A stretch of DNA of 64,000 bases from Liopterus haemorrhoidalis. Its lineage: Eukaryota; Arthropoda; Insecta; Coleoptera; Dytiscidae. Numbering within the stretch: the first letter of the stretch is position 1; each line of letters begins with the position of its first letter. Positions 32,641 to 44,159 of this stretch are shown in pieces. A program made the position numbers and the translations under genes. The notes beneath the pieces are model-generated. The model did not search any database, was not told the origin of the DNA, and saw nothing but the letters and a program-made list of their open reading frames with translations. The stretch spans positions 39,656,924-39,720,923 of the forward strand of contig OZ020620.1 in assembly GCA_963971575.1 (NCBI GenBank), written 5' to 3'.

Positions 32641-32876
32641 TGGTTTTATTCTATCATACCTAATTACCTGAAAATATATTCAGCTTTCGCGTAAATCTGG
32701 GACAGACAGACAGACAAACAGACAAACAGACAGATAGATAAACAGATAGACAGACAGACAGAAAATAAATGATTTTTTTGCGGATATTGTCTTATGATCA
32801 TTTGTAACATGTAGAAACAAAATATGAGACGGAAAAAATTAAAAATTTATGTGAAGTGTGAATATTCACACATTTC

Positions 32877-33755
32877 AGGGTTTCGTAGGTATATAATAAG
32901 TGAAGGCGGCATGCTGAGTGTGTAGGACAAATTTTACTTTGTAGTAATCACGGCAAAATGAACGATATTTTTAAAATAATTTATCGTCTGTTAATCATAT
33001 AATAAGGCTGGTTATTAAATTTACGCTCTTAAAAATTAAATTCAACATTTGTCAAAATATGACTAGAATTTTGACAAAATAATTTCAACATAATAAAAAT
33101 GAAAAAAAAAAACAGAAAAAATAAAATTCACTCGGTACTCGAACTCGTAACCCTTCGTTTCCAGCGCATTTTAGCTTACGACACCAGTGCTCTAGCCATT
33201 ACGCTATCGTACGCCTTGCATGTGGGTGTTTTACATTAGTATAACTTTGGTACTTTGTGAAACAAAAACCACAAAAAATGCGTTATTTTCCGAAAACATA
33301 ATCTGATCAAAAATTCCTGTTGTACTATTTCGGTTCACACCAATATACATTACTTAGATTTTTTTTAGATTTTTAGTTTAAACCATCTGGGCTACAGGGT
33401 GTGGGACAAAAATTTTTTTGCACAATTTTGGCAAAAATCACATGAAAATAATTTATTTTGCAAAAATAAAAATTTGATCGTTAATCCACGTACTAAGGGC
33501 TTTCATTTGATACCCTACTCAGAATTAAAAAAAAAATTTTGTTTTCGATGAGCACATATTTGTTTATATTTTTAGGGGGATATGTTTTTTAGATGTTTTA
33601 GTATTTTTCCTATGTGCGGGTCAAAGAGTTGTATAAGCATGCCAAATTTCAACTCTCTAGGTTTAGCCGTTTGGCTACAATTTTTACCGAACAGACAGAC
33701 AGACAGACGACAAAATGACGGTATAAGGGTTTTTTGGTCATACCTACAAAACCCT
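32877..33755 (-). mobile_element. Family II TIR element with tRNA-like module, copy B
   Basis: Inverted relative to copy A: begins AGGGTTTCGTAGGTATAT and ends ATACCTACAAAACCCT. Same internal order, including the tRNA-like module (33126-33222), the 'ggctacagggtgtgggacaaaa' block and a short (GACA)n at 33694-33709. The microsatellite is much shorter than in copy A. Confidence 0.85.
33126..33222 (-). other. tRNA-derived module in family II copy B
   Basis: The minus strand has the same A-box-like (ATAGCGTAATGGCTAGAGC), anticodon-like TCGTAAGCTAAAATGCG and B-box-like (GGGTTACGAGTTCGAGTACC) stretches as copy A. Close similarity to copy A shows that the module was part of their common ancestor. Confidence 0.6.
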
Positions 33756-33815
33756 AAAAAGCAGATATAGCCTTCAATTTTATTAATATAGATGCGGTTG
33801 AATACCTCTATTCTA

Positions 33816-34565
33816 TACTAATTAATTTTATTTCAAATGAAACTTTAACAAATATTGAAAAGTTTGCTTTATAAATTTCCCGGAAATTATTTTTATTTAA
33901 TTGACACTTATTGACAATTGGTTATTATTTCATATTTGTAATATCAGATTTACTTTTGGAAGTAAAATCAGTAAAAGCAATTGCATAAATAAATAAACAA
34001 TATTTTCAAAGAAACTAAAATAGTAAAGAGAAATACATTAAAATGTCTATTTTTAAAGCGTCATTAATTCTGACTACACTTGACTGATTAAAATCATGGA
34101 TGCTAAAAATAAGAAGCACTCAACTAAATAATATCGTCCCCTAAAATAAATATATCAATATACATACTATGACAATACAGTCAGTTCAAAAAATTCGACA
34201 ATTGTTTTATGTACAATAAAATAGAGTGTTGACTGTATTTTGTAGATATAATTATTATTTTGTTGGGTATCGGTCGAATTAAGAAAAACTTGTCAATATT
34301 TAAGAATTAATTTTATACTGTCTGTTGACTAGCTTCGATTCTGTCTGATTTCCTTTCGAAGTTTGCATAAATTTTATTTTATAAAATTCATAAATATCAG
34401 GTCGTCAAGGATGAAATTTGTTAGTAATATTGCCAACTTTAACAGCTTATTCTTTGACATTGGCTTAATATTTTACCGTTCTGTTGGAAAATTGCACATC
34501 TCGCCAGTTTAAAGAAATCATTGTATGCTCAAAAAAATATCAAAAACTTTTTTATTTAATTAATT
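33816..34565. other. AT-rich DNA, no gene recognised
   Basis: No open frame, tandem structure or matched terminal repeat seen. It may include the 5' flank of the mariner remnant that starts at about 34575. Confidence 0.4.
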
Positions 34566-34574
34566 TTGTTGAAA

Positions 34575-34995
34575 ATGGACCTGTCGGAAATTCGCACTAT
34601 TATGATGTATGAGTTCTTACGTGGAACTACGGTATCGCAGACCACACGAAACATTAATAGTGTATTTGGCTCTAGTGTTACTACGCAGCAGACAATATCA
34701 AATTGGTTCGCCAAATTTCGTACAGGTAACTTAAAAACGAAAAAAAAAAAAAAACCTCAAGCTCATCGATCACAGAAATATACTGCAACCAACTGGACGA
34801 AATGATGCAAAAACTTGAAGAAATACAGCCTAGATTGGTCAACAGATCAACTCCTATCTTATTGCATGATAACGCTAGACCACACACTGCACAAATGACT
34901 GTGGCAAAACTATAGAAATTGGAGTTGGAACTTCTTCATCATCCTCCATACTAACCAGACCAAGCCCCCACTGACTACCATTTCTTTGTTTTTAT
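34575..34995 (+). pseudogene. mariner transposase, internally deleted
   Basis: N-terminus MDLSEIRTIMMYEFLRG, VFGSSVTTQQTISNWFAKF (paired HTH) is followed after an A-run by sequence from the C-terminal half: MMQKLEEIQPRLVNRSTPI, LLHDNARPHTAQMT, then LELELLHHPPY, stop, PDQAPTDYHFF. HDNARPHTA and the PxDQAPTDYH-like box are mariner catalytic motifs. About 150 codons between them are gone and stops are present. The 3' end is replaced at about 35000 by a family I element. Confidence 0.85.
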
Positions 34996-35000
34996 TTCTC

Positions 35001-35571
35001 AGCAGAGTAAAAATAACTTGGCCCAATATTTTCTAACAGAGATATTATTTATCATGACCATGGAAACGTTACATATAAGTATGAAAAAATAGAAAAAAAT
35101 CAGCTGTGGCCACTACAGGACCGACCGCCATCGTAAAGTACTTATATAAAATACATTCTAGCAGCAGAGTAGAAATAACTTGGCCTGATATTTTCTAACA
35201 GAGATATTATTTATCATGACCATGGAAACGTTACATATAAGTATGAAAAAATTGAGACAGAAAAATTTTACAAAAATTATTCGAAATTTTTCGTTTTATC
35301 AAAAAACGTCTCAAATAAAAGTTATTAGTTATTGCTTTTATAGCAACTTTTGTTCAATAATTTTTTTCGAAATATTTTTCTGTTGTGAAACAGTCACAAA
35401 AATCTTAAAATCGACACGAGTAAACTCCCATTTTTAGTCAACCGATTTTTATCAAAAGTTGATCAACTCGTGCCATTGATGGCAGAAGCTTACATACGAA
35501 GTTTCATAAAAATCCTTTCTGCCAAATTTGCTCTGCACGTGTACACAGACAGACGGACAGACGGACAGACG

Positions 35572-35602
<31 letters not shown>

Positions 35603-35740
35603 AGATATAAAGACAGACAGACCGACAGACATCATGCTAAAAATAGTCAAAACGTTATGTAGGGACCTCAATTCGTGGAGATCCATCGAAATCTCGAAAC
35701 GTCAAAATTGGTATGATCACAATACCTCCCTTATATATGT
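35001..35740 (-). mobile_element. Family I microsatellite element (minus)
   Basis: Complete-looking member read on the minus strand, with a (TGTC/CGTC)n core at 35547-35636. Its right-end segment is duplicated: 35006-35098 and 35158-35240 both carry 'cttggcc..atattttctaac' and 'catgaccatggaaacgtta', so the 3' part is tandemly repeated. Confidence 0.85.
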
Positions 35741-35744
35741 TTTC

Positions 35745-36250
35745 GTTTTATCAAAAAATGTCTCAAATAAAAGTTTTTACTTATTACTTTTATAGCAACT
35801 TGTATTAAATAATTTTTTTCGAAATATTTTTCTGTTATGAAATATTCGCAAAAATCTTAAAATCGACAAGACTAAACTCCCATTCCTAGTCAACCGATTT
35901 TTACCAAAAGTTGATCAACTTGTGCCATTGATGTCAAAAGCTTAAATATGAAGTTTCATAAAAATCCTTTCAGCCGAATTTGCTCTGCACGTGTACACAG
36001 ACCGACAGACAGACAGACGGACGGATGGATGGACGGACAGACAGACAGACAGACGGACAGACAGACGGACAGACAGAAGGACGGACGGACAGACAGACAG
36101 ATATAAAGACAGACAGACCGACAGACATCATGCTAAAAATAGTCAAAACGTTATATAGGGACCTCAATTCAGGGAGATCCATCGAAATCTCGAAATGTCA
36201 AAATCGGTATGATCACAATATCCAATGCCTTATATATGTTGGCGGTCGGT
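35745..36250 (-). mobile_element. Family I microsatellite element (minus), second copy
   Basis: Shorter member beginning at the 'ttttcgttttatcaaaaaat' region and ending at ACCGACCGCCAACATATAT (minus sense). The core at 35998-36125 mixes GACA and GACG units. It abuts the 35001-35740 copy in the same orientation, so the two lie head-to-tail. Confidence 0.85.
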
Positions 36251-36654
36251 AATAAAGGGATAGAGTGATAAAAACTTAACAGAATTTTGTAAAATAACAT
36301 ATTGAAACTCAGGAAAAAACGTCCAAATATATTTAATCGAAAATAAACATATTTTTCAGCATGACAATGCACGTCCTCACTCACCAAAAATATCCCCGAA
36401 AAAAATCAGGATTTAAACTGTAAAATTATTCCACATCCTCCGTATCCATCCGATCTCGCGCCTTCCGATTTTCAAATATTTAGGTCTATGGAACATAAAC
36501 TCAGAGATAAATAATTTCGAAATATCATCGATGTAGAAAATCACCTGATCAGTTATTTTAAGTCAAAACCAGAAAACTTCTATAAAGAGGGTATCGAAAA
36601 ATTACTACAAAGTTGGGATGCCGTAATAAATAATGATGGAAATTATATTTTGTA
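36251..36654 (+). pseudogene. mariner transposase C-terminus fragment
   Basis: Frames give LRKKRPNIFNRK, HDNARPHS, PPYPSDLAPSDF-like text and ENHLISYFKSKPENFYKEGI, EKLLQSWDAVINNDGNYIL, then a stop. These are the end of a mariner (DD34D-type) transposase. Several shifts. It overlaps in content with the 34575 remnant, so the two are separate copies, not halves of one. Confidence 0.8.
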
Positions 36655-37735
36655 ATTATAAATAAAAATTTCTGGACAAAATTTTTTTTTTATAATCTAA
36701 AATAATGAAATTCTATCCGGTTCCACTAATATAAACAAAAAATCTCACTTTTTATTTACTTAACATCAAAAATATATATAAAGTTTAAAATAAAGAAACA
36801 ATTATTTTCTGATCTACTTGAAATTGAAAAATCACATTATTTACGTTACAACAAAATGTAAATAACAAAAACCGTTAGAAATACGGGTATGCCAGCTAGT
36901 AAGATATATATTTAGTTGTTGGGAGAGCTATTGGGAACGTGGACGCTACCTAAAATGAAAAAGGATTTATCAAAAACCATTCAAAATATGGACACATGCG
37001 CTAATTTGATTGTACATATTTCTATCTAAAATAAATATCAGTGCAAAAAGAAAATCAATTTCTAGAATAATATAGAAGTACTACGTGGGAAAATAAGTAT
37101 GTACGAAAAAAGAAGAAAATACAAACATCCTGAAATAAAGTACTGTGCAAAGAAATACATTTGATCACCTTACAATTAGTTATTATAATGTAAAATAAAA
37201 TACAAACCTTTATAAATGTTTTTCAACTCCTTTGTGATAATTTTGTAAAATATTTTCTGTTTTTATTGTTCCTGGAACTTTTTTCTGAACTTTCATACAA
37301 GTAAGAACCGCGACACTGACGTTCATAAAAACAACTAGAAGTTAGTTCGTCAAATACACATGCGCAACTAAATTAGATATTCATGTACTACTAAGATATA
37401 CCTTCAAATGTATCAATAATTTCAATAATATATTATCTGACATTTACCCATAATTGTATCTTCATTACATTGTTACTTCTGGGTTAAAAAAACTTTACGT
37501 ACTTGGGAAAATTGGAAATATATCGAATAAAATATTATAATATAATTAGCTTATAGAAAAGCAAAAGTCGATGATCTCTATAGCAGTTGTTCTTTACCAG
37601 GAGTACGTGAGAATTTTTTTTTATACAGACTGTCTAATTAAGCAAAATTTCCATTATTGAGACCATGTAATCTCGATGACACAAAGTTAATATAGAATTA
37701 ATAAATAAATAAAACACTCAGTTAATTTCACAAAT
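36655..37735. other. AT-rich DNA, no gene recognised
   Basis: Simple sequence and isolated short frames only. 'atgccagctagtaagatata' near 36890 resembles a Helitron CTAG end, but no preceding hairpin was found. Confidence 0.35.
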
Positions 37736-37740
37736 ATCAT

Positions 37741-38290
37741 ATATATAAAAGCCCTAATTTCTGTGTATCCTCGTAACGCTAAGTTCCTGGGTGCTAACGG
37801 GGCTTGAGGTGTGTGGTCGGTCGCTCCCCACCAGTCAAAGCGACGTTCTCCGACAACAGCTTACTTAGGCTAAGCACATATTGAAGCAGAGAGCAAAGCA
37901 ACTATGAAAGCGGAGAGTAAAACAGCGAAAGAATGTCGCGCTTATAAAAGAGTGTCTACACATAGTGACGCGTTTAAAGTCGAGCAGAAAGTTCACAAAA
38001 TTATAATGGATTTTTTACTAACAGAAAATTCTTCCCTGAAAATTTGGTATTTACTAAAAAATAAAAATAAACACACTAGAAGGTGCAATGTTCACAGAAA
38101 AAATCAAAGTAGACATATACATGGTGAATTTCATCATTTCTATATGCAACTCGGCGAACATCCAGAAAAGTTTTATTCTTATTTTCGGATGAGTATTTCA
38201 ACGTTTGATTATATTTTGGAAAAAAATCAACATAAATTGGTAAAAAATGGACAAATTTCAATCGGAACCTACTATAAATACCTCTTATAA
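37741..38290 (+). pseudogene. Composite fragment: Helitron-like start joined to Harbinger transposase N-terminus
   Basis: 37741 onward has 'tatatataaaagccctaattt', a type of text seen at Helitron 5' ends, then an ORF from 37904. Its first part (KAESKTAKECRAYKRV) resembles the basic start of some Helitron proteins; the later part, RCNVHRKNQSRHIHGEFHHF, YMQLGEHPEKFYSYFRMSIS, TFDYILEKNQHKL, is clearly the N-terminal region of PIF/Harbinger (HARBI1-like) transposases (HGEFH.l...L...peKFf.YFRMs..tFd.iL). The catalytic domain is absent. The Helitron part is weak; the Harbinger part is solid. Confidence 0.6.
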
Positions 38291-38439
38291 ATGAGAACTG
38301 CTTGTAAATGCCTCAGTATCCATTTTAAACAACTATTTTAGCAACGATAATAGCAGAGAAATCAAAATTGTTTGAACGCGTCGATTTGCTCGACTATAAC
38401 AACGATATAACCTCGCTGCAGTACGCTCCACTATAATCG

Positions 38440-38893
38440 GAAACAGCTATACCATTGAGATCCAGTATATGGTCGGACCCGGCCCGATATTAATTTTTAA
38501 ACGACACGCATTAAACAGCTTTTTAGGATTTCCTAGGTATAATCAGAAACAACTATACCATTCATGTCCAGCATATAGCCCGCGGGCAGTATCCGGTCCG
38601 ATATTAATTTTTAAACGACCCGCATTGAGAGGCTTTTTAGTATTTCCTAGGTATAATCAGAAACAGCTATAACATTGATGTCCAGAATATGGCCCGCGGG
38701 CCGTACCCGGCCCGATATTAATTTTTAAACGACACACATTAAGCAACTTTTTAGAATTCCCTAGGCATAATCAAGAAACGTTTTTGTTTTGTTAATATAC
38801 GCAGAGTCATGCAAATTTTAATAATTGATTCCTGCTTATATTGATTTTTATTCGATATCAGTTTTCTAACGTTGTTGGCAACGGGTCTGCTAG
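38440..38893 (+). mobile_element. Helitron-like non-autonomous element, 3 minisatellite units
   Basis: Three units of about 115 bp ('cctaggtataatcagaaaca', '..ccattgatgtccag..', GGCCCGCGGGCC, 'gatattaatttttaaacga'), then a unique 3' region that ends in an imperfect hairpin (CTAACGTTGTTGG) and GGTCTGCTAG followed by T (38890-38894). The same end occurs at 47936-47965. Hairpin plus CTRR end without target duplication is the Helitron 3' signature, and internal tandem repeats are typical of DINE/HINE types. Confidence 0.72.
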
Positions 38894-39380
38894 TAAGTTT
38901 AATATTAAGCACAATAAAAAACATAATGCATAGAGAAGCTTTCAAGCAGTGGTACATTCATTCCAACGCTCTTAAAATTAAAAACATTAAAATTAATTAA
39001 TTAATTTAAATTCAGCATACCAATCAGTAATAGTTGATTTGCCTGGTGCAGAGTCTCTATAACGCTTATCAAGCCACTGTTTGACTTCAACAGTATTTTT
39101 TCCCATTATAAAACAATGTTTAATCAACACACGAAATTCTTTTTTATCCATTCTTTTGAAAATTACAAAACTGGAGTCACTAAAACCACTGTAACCTCTA
39201 AACTAATTGTCAGAATGTCATGAAATTTTCACACGTATCGTTTGAAGGTTGGTACTATCCAGGAATTATATGGGGTCTGTCAACAGTGTTGCCATATATA
39301 TGTCAGACCGGAGACTTATTGAGTGAAGGTATATAAAATTTTGTAAATTTCTATTATTAGCTACAATCTATATAAATAAA
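38894..39380. other. No clear gene; old element fragments
   Basis: 39030-39140 (minus sense) may encode a decayed mariner-like N-terminal segment (MDKKEFRVLIKHCFIMGKN, TVEVKQWLDKRYRDSAPG), which fits the HTH of mariner transposases. The remainder is AT-rich. Confidence 0.4.
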
Positions 39381-39885
39381 GATTATTATTTGGGGTTTGT
39401 CAGGTCTTAACAAGCGTCCACTAATCGCAAACTTCAGCAACCTTTTGAGCCCCGTCATACTAGAGACTAGTGGAGCTAAATACACGCAGCTGCATCCCAA
39501 CTCTGGCGATATGCAGACGCGGAAATTACGCCAGATCCAGTGCCCGCACAATGCAGAGTGACCCGAGCAGCACTGCTTACTGCATCCTGCAGATCAAAGA
39601 GTTGGCAGAAGATCTGCAGGCGAGAATCGACTCAATTTGCCTTCTATAGAAGGCTTTCATACCACCCAAAACACCTACTATCAAAACTACAAACTTAACT
39701 TTATACCCTGGATACAGCTTTCTAAGCTTGGACAAGAGATCCATATACTTGGACCTCTTCTCCTCCTCCTTGAGAGAGATATTCTTCTCAGCTGGACTTG
39801 AGAATTCGATCACAAATATCGGTTTGGTTTCGATATACAGGTGGGTTATATCCGGCATAGTGGCTGTCAAATTTGGAGTTAAATT
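39381..39885 (-). pseudogene. RLE-type LINE C-terminus, copy 3
   Basis: Minus strand: MPDITHLYIETKPIFVIEF, SSPAEKNISLKEEEKRSKYM, DLLSKLRKLYPGYKVKFVV, LIVGVLGGMKAFYRR and SANSLICRMQ, open for about 100 codons, then shifts before the 'gacaaaccccaaataat' 3' end. The best preserved nuclease core of the three copies: PD...E...FVIEF plus the KYmdL...L fold. Truncated 5' at about 39885. Confidence 0.78.
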
Positions 39886-39975
39886 TGTGAAACTAACCGA
39901 GTGTTTTATGTATTTATTAATTATATATGAATAAAACTCCTTTGTGTTTCCATACATGTTAAGCTAGGTCCACAT

Positions 39976-40214
39976 CAGTGACGGACTTTCGCCTTAGACA
40001 AAAAAGACATTTGTCTTGGGCCCGTAATTTTCAAGGGCCCGGATTTGGGAGGTGAGGACCTTTTTTTTGCTCTTCACTTGGATTTGGGAGGTGAGGACCT
40101 GTTTTTTGTTTTGCTCTTCACTTGGATTTGGGTGGTAAGGACCTTTTTTTGTTTAGGTTGAGGGCCCGTAAATCAAAAATGGCTTGGGTCCAGCGAAGGC
40201 TTAATCCGCCACTG
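39976..40214. mobile_element. hAT-type MITE with 'aggtgaggacc' minisatellite
   Basis: A 239-bp element, CAGTGACGGACTTTCG to AATCCGCCACTG, flanked by GTCCACAT on both sides (39968-39975 and 40215-40222). Core of three 'gatttgggaggtgaggacct...gctcttcactt' units between two 'gggcccgtaa' segments. Confidence 0.92.
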
Positions 40215-40222
40215 GTCCACAT

Positions 40223-41157
40223 TAGCGAACCGATCCTACAATGCCGGGACCGGCAATAAGGGGAGGGTTAGGGGGTTATCTTACAGGATTGACCTCTCCC
40301 CCAGAGCGTAAAAAACACGTGGTTTTTTTTTTTTAATCATCACTCGTATTTTGGTGATGACTTTTGGTGATATCCGTGTCAAGAACGTATTACACATTTA
40401 CTATGAACAGTCCGAGATCATGAGATCATCAATAAAATTTTATAATTAGATTCAATATAATCATCCAATTAGAGTAAAATATTAAACATGTTAATTGATA
40501 AAAAATATTATATTACCTAGAAAGGAGAAAGGGAACTTGAGACCTTTGTGAAGTTAACATGAAAAGGAAATCGTAAATTCTTATACTGATGACAACTCTG
40601 TCAATTAATAGAGTAGAAACTATTAATCTTTGTCTTTAAAATAAATATTAGTTTTGGTTACTTATTTGGAGAGATTATACTATTTAATTTATGAATAATA
40701 ACTTTCGTCTGCATGACCGGGGCGTGATGATATTTTACAGTTGGGTGATGTAAGGCTCTCAAAGTAGTTGAGTTAAGGCAGTCATCATATGAATTTCTGT
40801 TTAAAGAGTCAAGTGGTTAAGACGTGTTTAACAGAGTTAAGTTATAACAACCATGGTTTAAAGACATATTTAGAGTGTTCGGTCGGTCAAGTAACAAGTC
40901 ATTCCGTATTAACGTTAGTGTAATGTCCAGCTAAAGTGAGAACATATTCATAGAGAATTTGGAGAGAAAATGGTTTTACACGATGTTAGTGAAGATTGTG
41001 GTATCCAGTGGATTAATTAGTGTTTGATGTAAAGAATCTCTCGAGTGTTTAGTGCTGTGAATGTGTGTCTCTTTTGGATTTAACAGTCATCATTAATTTG
41101 TAAGTCTAGTGTAAATAATGTAAATATTAAAATCAGTATCGTAACTAAAGTAGGTTA
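40223..41157. other. No recognised gene; possible LTR-like or 5' UTR-like DNA
   Basis: 40700-41160 is a long stop-rich, less AT-biased plus-strand stretch that looks like untranslated or LTR-like sequence, and text beyond the next MITE (41580-41730, 'actccttccaagaatcatag') continues in the same style. Without terminal direct repeats I do not call an LTR. Confidence 0.3.
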
Positions 41158-41165
41158 GTTAAAAT

Positions 41166-41571
41166 CAGGGCCGTCTTAAGACATTCGGCGCCCGTGGGAT
41201 ATTAAAATAATGCGCCCCTCTTCATAAGAAAATACATAACCAGAACCATAGCAATGTTTTTGGCGCCCTTGGCAAATAAAGTAAATTGATAAAAAAAAAA
41301 CAAATGTCTTGACTTTCCCAAATCCAAGTGAAGAGCAAGAAAAAGGTCCTCAACTCCCCAAATCCAAGTGAAGATCAAAAAAAGGTCTTCACCTCTCCAA
41401 ATTCAAGTGAAGAGCAAAAAAAGGTCCTCATCTCTGCAATAGCGCCCCTAGCAACTGCCCCGTTTTAAAAATGTACAGACATAACACCAATAAATATGCC
41501 AAAATGCCGCCCCCAAAGGACTTACGCCCCGGGGCTCTAGCCCATTTAGCTCTGTGGTTAGGGCTGCCCTG
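41166..41571. mobile_element. hAT-type MITE, CAGGGCCGTC ends, 8-bp TSD
   Basis: A 406-bp element, CAGGGCCGTCTTAAGAC to GGTTAGGGCTGCCCTG, flanked by GTTAAAAT on both sides (41158-41165 and 41572-41579). It contains three inverted units of the 'ccaaatccaagtgaagagca' minisatellite and 'gcgcccct'/'ggcgccc' words near both ends. Confidence 0.92.
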
Positions 41572-41579
41572 GTTAAAAT

Positions 41580-43065
41580 GTTGAGTTTAATTGAACAACC
41601 CTTAACTCCTTCCAAGAATCATAGCAACCAACTAGCGAACAGGGTCCTTTCCGAAAACTCAGAGTCACTGAGGGTCACTCGCGGATTATGAGGCTCCCCA
41701 CAAGGGAGTACTCTAAATACATAATTTAACTCAAAGTTTCACAGAAAAAATTACTCCGGCATTACTGGGTTAAAATAGGTTAGAATAAACTAAACATTGT
41801 AATTTTACTAAATTCTTGTTAAAACTTTGCAGGTACAATATATACAACATACAAAAAATCTTAAAGAAGAGCATGTTCTATTTACTCTATGTTATGTAAA
41901 CTTATCATCAAACTTCCATGCTTGCAAGCGTCAAAACTACCTCAGACACTTCCAAACAAATTCGGCGATCTGCTTTGAGGAATTGATTATCTTTTAACCA
42001 ACGGTAAACTTTTGAATGAATTTAAAAGGTTGTAACAAAAAATTTCAGCTTTAACTCTGCTCAATAATTAATTAAATTAATTAAATAAGCTCAATAAGTT
42101 GGAATTAGTTAATAATGACTGTGTAAAGAGTAAGATCAAATAAAATTATGACGTCAAAGTAATGGACGAATCAAACAACAACACGTGACAAGGTATATTA
42201 TTTATAAGAAGAACCTTCCTGAATATATAAATGTTTGAAAACTAGTCATTTCTGCTTAATCAATACGATGATGAGAAAAGACACATCTGCAATGAATATT
42301 AAAAGAAATAATTAATGATTTCGCTTAAATATTGAATATAAAACAAAAAATATTCTAGTTACGTTGTAAGAAAGTATTGATTGTTTTATCTGTATTGAGA
42401 TTTTGGTCTTGCCATTTTCGCGATTTAATTTGTATTCTTTATTTGATCATTGACTCAGTTATTTTGCCTAAACTGTGGAGGCATTCCTAGGATAGGTCGA
42501 AACGTCACTTTTGACTGAATGAATTTAAAAATTTGCATTGTACTTCATGGTACATACATTGAAAGGCTTTTCCACATAGTGATTTCCAAGACCTGTGAGT
42601 AGAATCAAGTCTGAATCCCTAAATATCCACCAGTCGGTTTCTTAGATTCTTTATGACAGGAATAAGGGTGTTTGAATTTAAGTCTGCATTTTACTGAATC
42701 TACGTTTAATGTTTAATTACGGTTTAAATTAAAGAGTACACTAGAACTTACAAATACAAGATGCTGGCTACAAAAACCTCAGAAGCCGTTAAACACCTCA
42801 CAAGACTCACAGTGTTTAACCCGTTATCGAAGTTCGTTCAGTTCATTTAAACTGTCGTCAACACTTCCAAACTACTTCTGGTTCACTACACGCTACTGGG
42901 TTTCTCAACCAAAAATTGCTTAGGAGGTTCGTCTGACTCCGGTGATGGTTTACTCACGACTCTCCTGTCTCTCACACGATCTTCCCAGCCCTTTTCTTAA
43001 AACTGATCTCTGATAAATTTTATCTCTGAAACCCCATTTTTTGTGGTTGTAAAAATAAACATTTC
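41580..43065. other. Spacer with a hammerhead-like text and possible 5' exon
   Basis: At about 42473-42505 CTGTGGA...GGTCGAAACGTC has the layout of a degraded hammerhead-like motif. On the minus strand 42985-42755 is stop-rich, less AT-biased DNA ending in a donor-like GTAAGT (about 42747 down), so it could be a non-coding first exon. Neither point is secure. No ORF of note. Confidence 0.3.
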
Positions 43066-43250
43066 GACAGGCCTGGGCCCCTCCCAGGACCAGCAGGTTA
43101 CACGGCGCTGCTCGGGGAGTTGAAGATAAAATTTGCTAAACACAACCAGTGGCGCAGCCAAGGGGGGGGCGACAGGCCTGGGCCCCTCCCAGGACCAGCA
43201 GGTTACACGGCGTTGCTCGGGGAGTTGAAGATAAAATTTGTTAAACACAA
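43066..43250. repeat. Two 83-bp GC-rich tandem units
   Basis: 43068-43146 and 43171-43250 are nearly identical ('cgacaggcctgggcccctcc', 'caggaccagcaggttacacg', 'gctcggggagttgaagataa'), separated by 'cagtggcgcagccaaggggg', which looks like a hAT or MITE end. GC content is far above the surroundings. Confidence 0.85.
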
Positions 43251-43253
43251 CAT

Positions 43254-44085
43254 GTTGTATACGGATTTTGCAGAGCCAGTGAAATTATACGGAATCCATC
43301 GGGAACAGATCTTTTTCACAGCTAAATGTTCATGCAAAATAGAATGTATTGCAGTCTGCGATATGCCAAAGGATGCCTCTATCTCACGGTAAGTCACATG
43401 CCGATCTTCAATCATTTTGCACACAGCATTTTTTTTTTTTTTTTTTTTGAATGAATAAATCCAATAATTTCATTTGAATAAATCCAAGTTTCGTCACCTG
43501 TAACGATGTTGTATATGGATTTTGCAGTGCCTAGGTTGAATTTTTTTTGTGAGTTTCGGTCAACTTATGCGTAATCCATTGGGAACAGATCTTTTTCACA
43601 GCTAAATGTTCATGCATAATCGAATATATTGCAGTCTGCGATATGCCAAAGGATGCCTCTATCTCATGGTAAATCACATGCCGATTTTCTTCAATCATTT
43701 TGCGCACTGCATCGATGTTGGTCGACCGATCCGAGATTAATCACTGATGGACGGACGACCATGACGAAATTCTGAAAACCAATTGTAAACAGTCTTTTCT
43801 GATGGTACTTCATTACTAAAAGGTGAACGAACCGAATCTATACATTGTTGTTGAGTTAGGCTTTTACTAAAATCGTAAAAAATCTTCCAACGAAAACCTT
43901 CACGAGTAATATCCATTTTTTCACAAACTAGTTTTTTTTTAACGCTCACTGTCAACAAACTCGGTCAATTTATAAGCTGCCACTGCTTTCACAATAACAA
44001 ATGTCAAATTTTACGAATATAGTAATGACACATTTCAATATTGCCATCTAGTGGTTGTTTGTAAAAACATAAAAGGTAACCCTCG
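43254..44085 (-). pseudogene. mariner transposase N-terminal half with internal duplication
   Basis: Minus strand: MDITREGFRWKIFYDFSKSL, TQQQCIDSVRSPFSNEVPSE, KTVYNWFSEF (paired HTH of mariner/SETMAR type), RHGRPSISD, then MIEENRH, YHEIEASFGISQTAIYSIM, HEHLAVKKICSQWI and TGDETWIYSNEI (first catalytic Asp). The REIEASFGISQTAIHSILHE segment occurs twice (43254-43425 and 43568-43715), so a part is duplicated next to a T-run at 43430-43449. A 'cgagggttaccttttatg' terminal sequence lies near 44080. The C-terminal catalytic half is missing. Confidence 0.82.
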
Positions 44086-44159
44086 TATGACAGTTAGTAA
44101 ATAATTGAAATATTCTATAATAAAAAACAATTAAAAATGTCAGAATAAATGACGGTTAT

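Larger units (their letters stand above)
32641..33815. mobile_element. Older element (GACA core) split by family II copy B
   Basis: 32690-32845 holds a (GACA)n core followed by 'tttttttgcggatattgtctta' words and 'gacggaaaaaattaaaaa'; after copy B, 33758-33790 resumes 'gcagatatagccttcaattt tattaata'. In the palindrome at 45130-45220 the corresponding text ('gccgaaaaaataaaaaaa' then 'caggtatagcctccaatttt') is continuous, so copy B inserted at that junction. Confidence 0.65.

Noticed and set aside
37904..38290. Complete 128-aa gene
   Set aside because: Only the N-terminal region of a Harbinger transposase fused to other text, without a catalytic domain; treated as a fragment.
40700..41730. LTR retrotransposon or endogenous virus terminus
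   Set aside because: The text looks untranslated and LTR-like, but no paired direct repeats, primer-binding site or gag/pol motifs were found.
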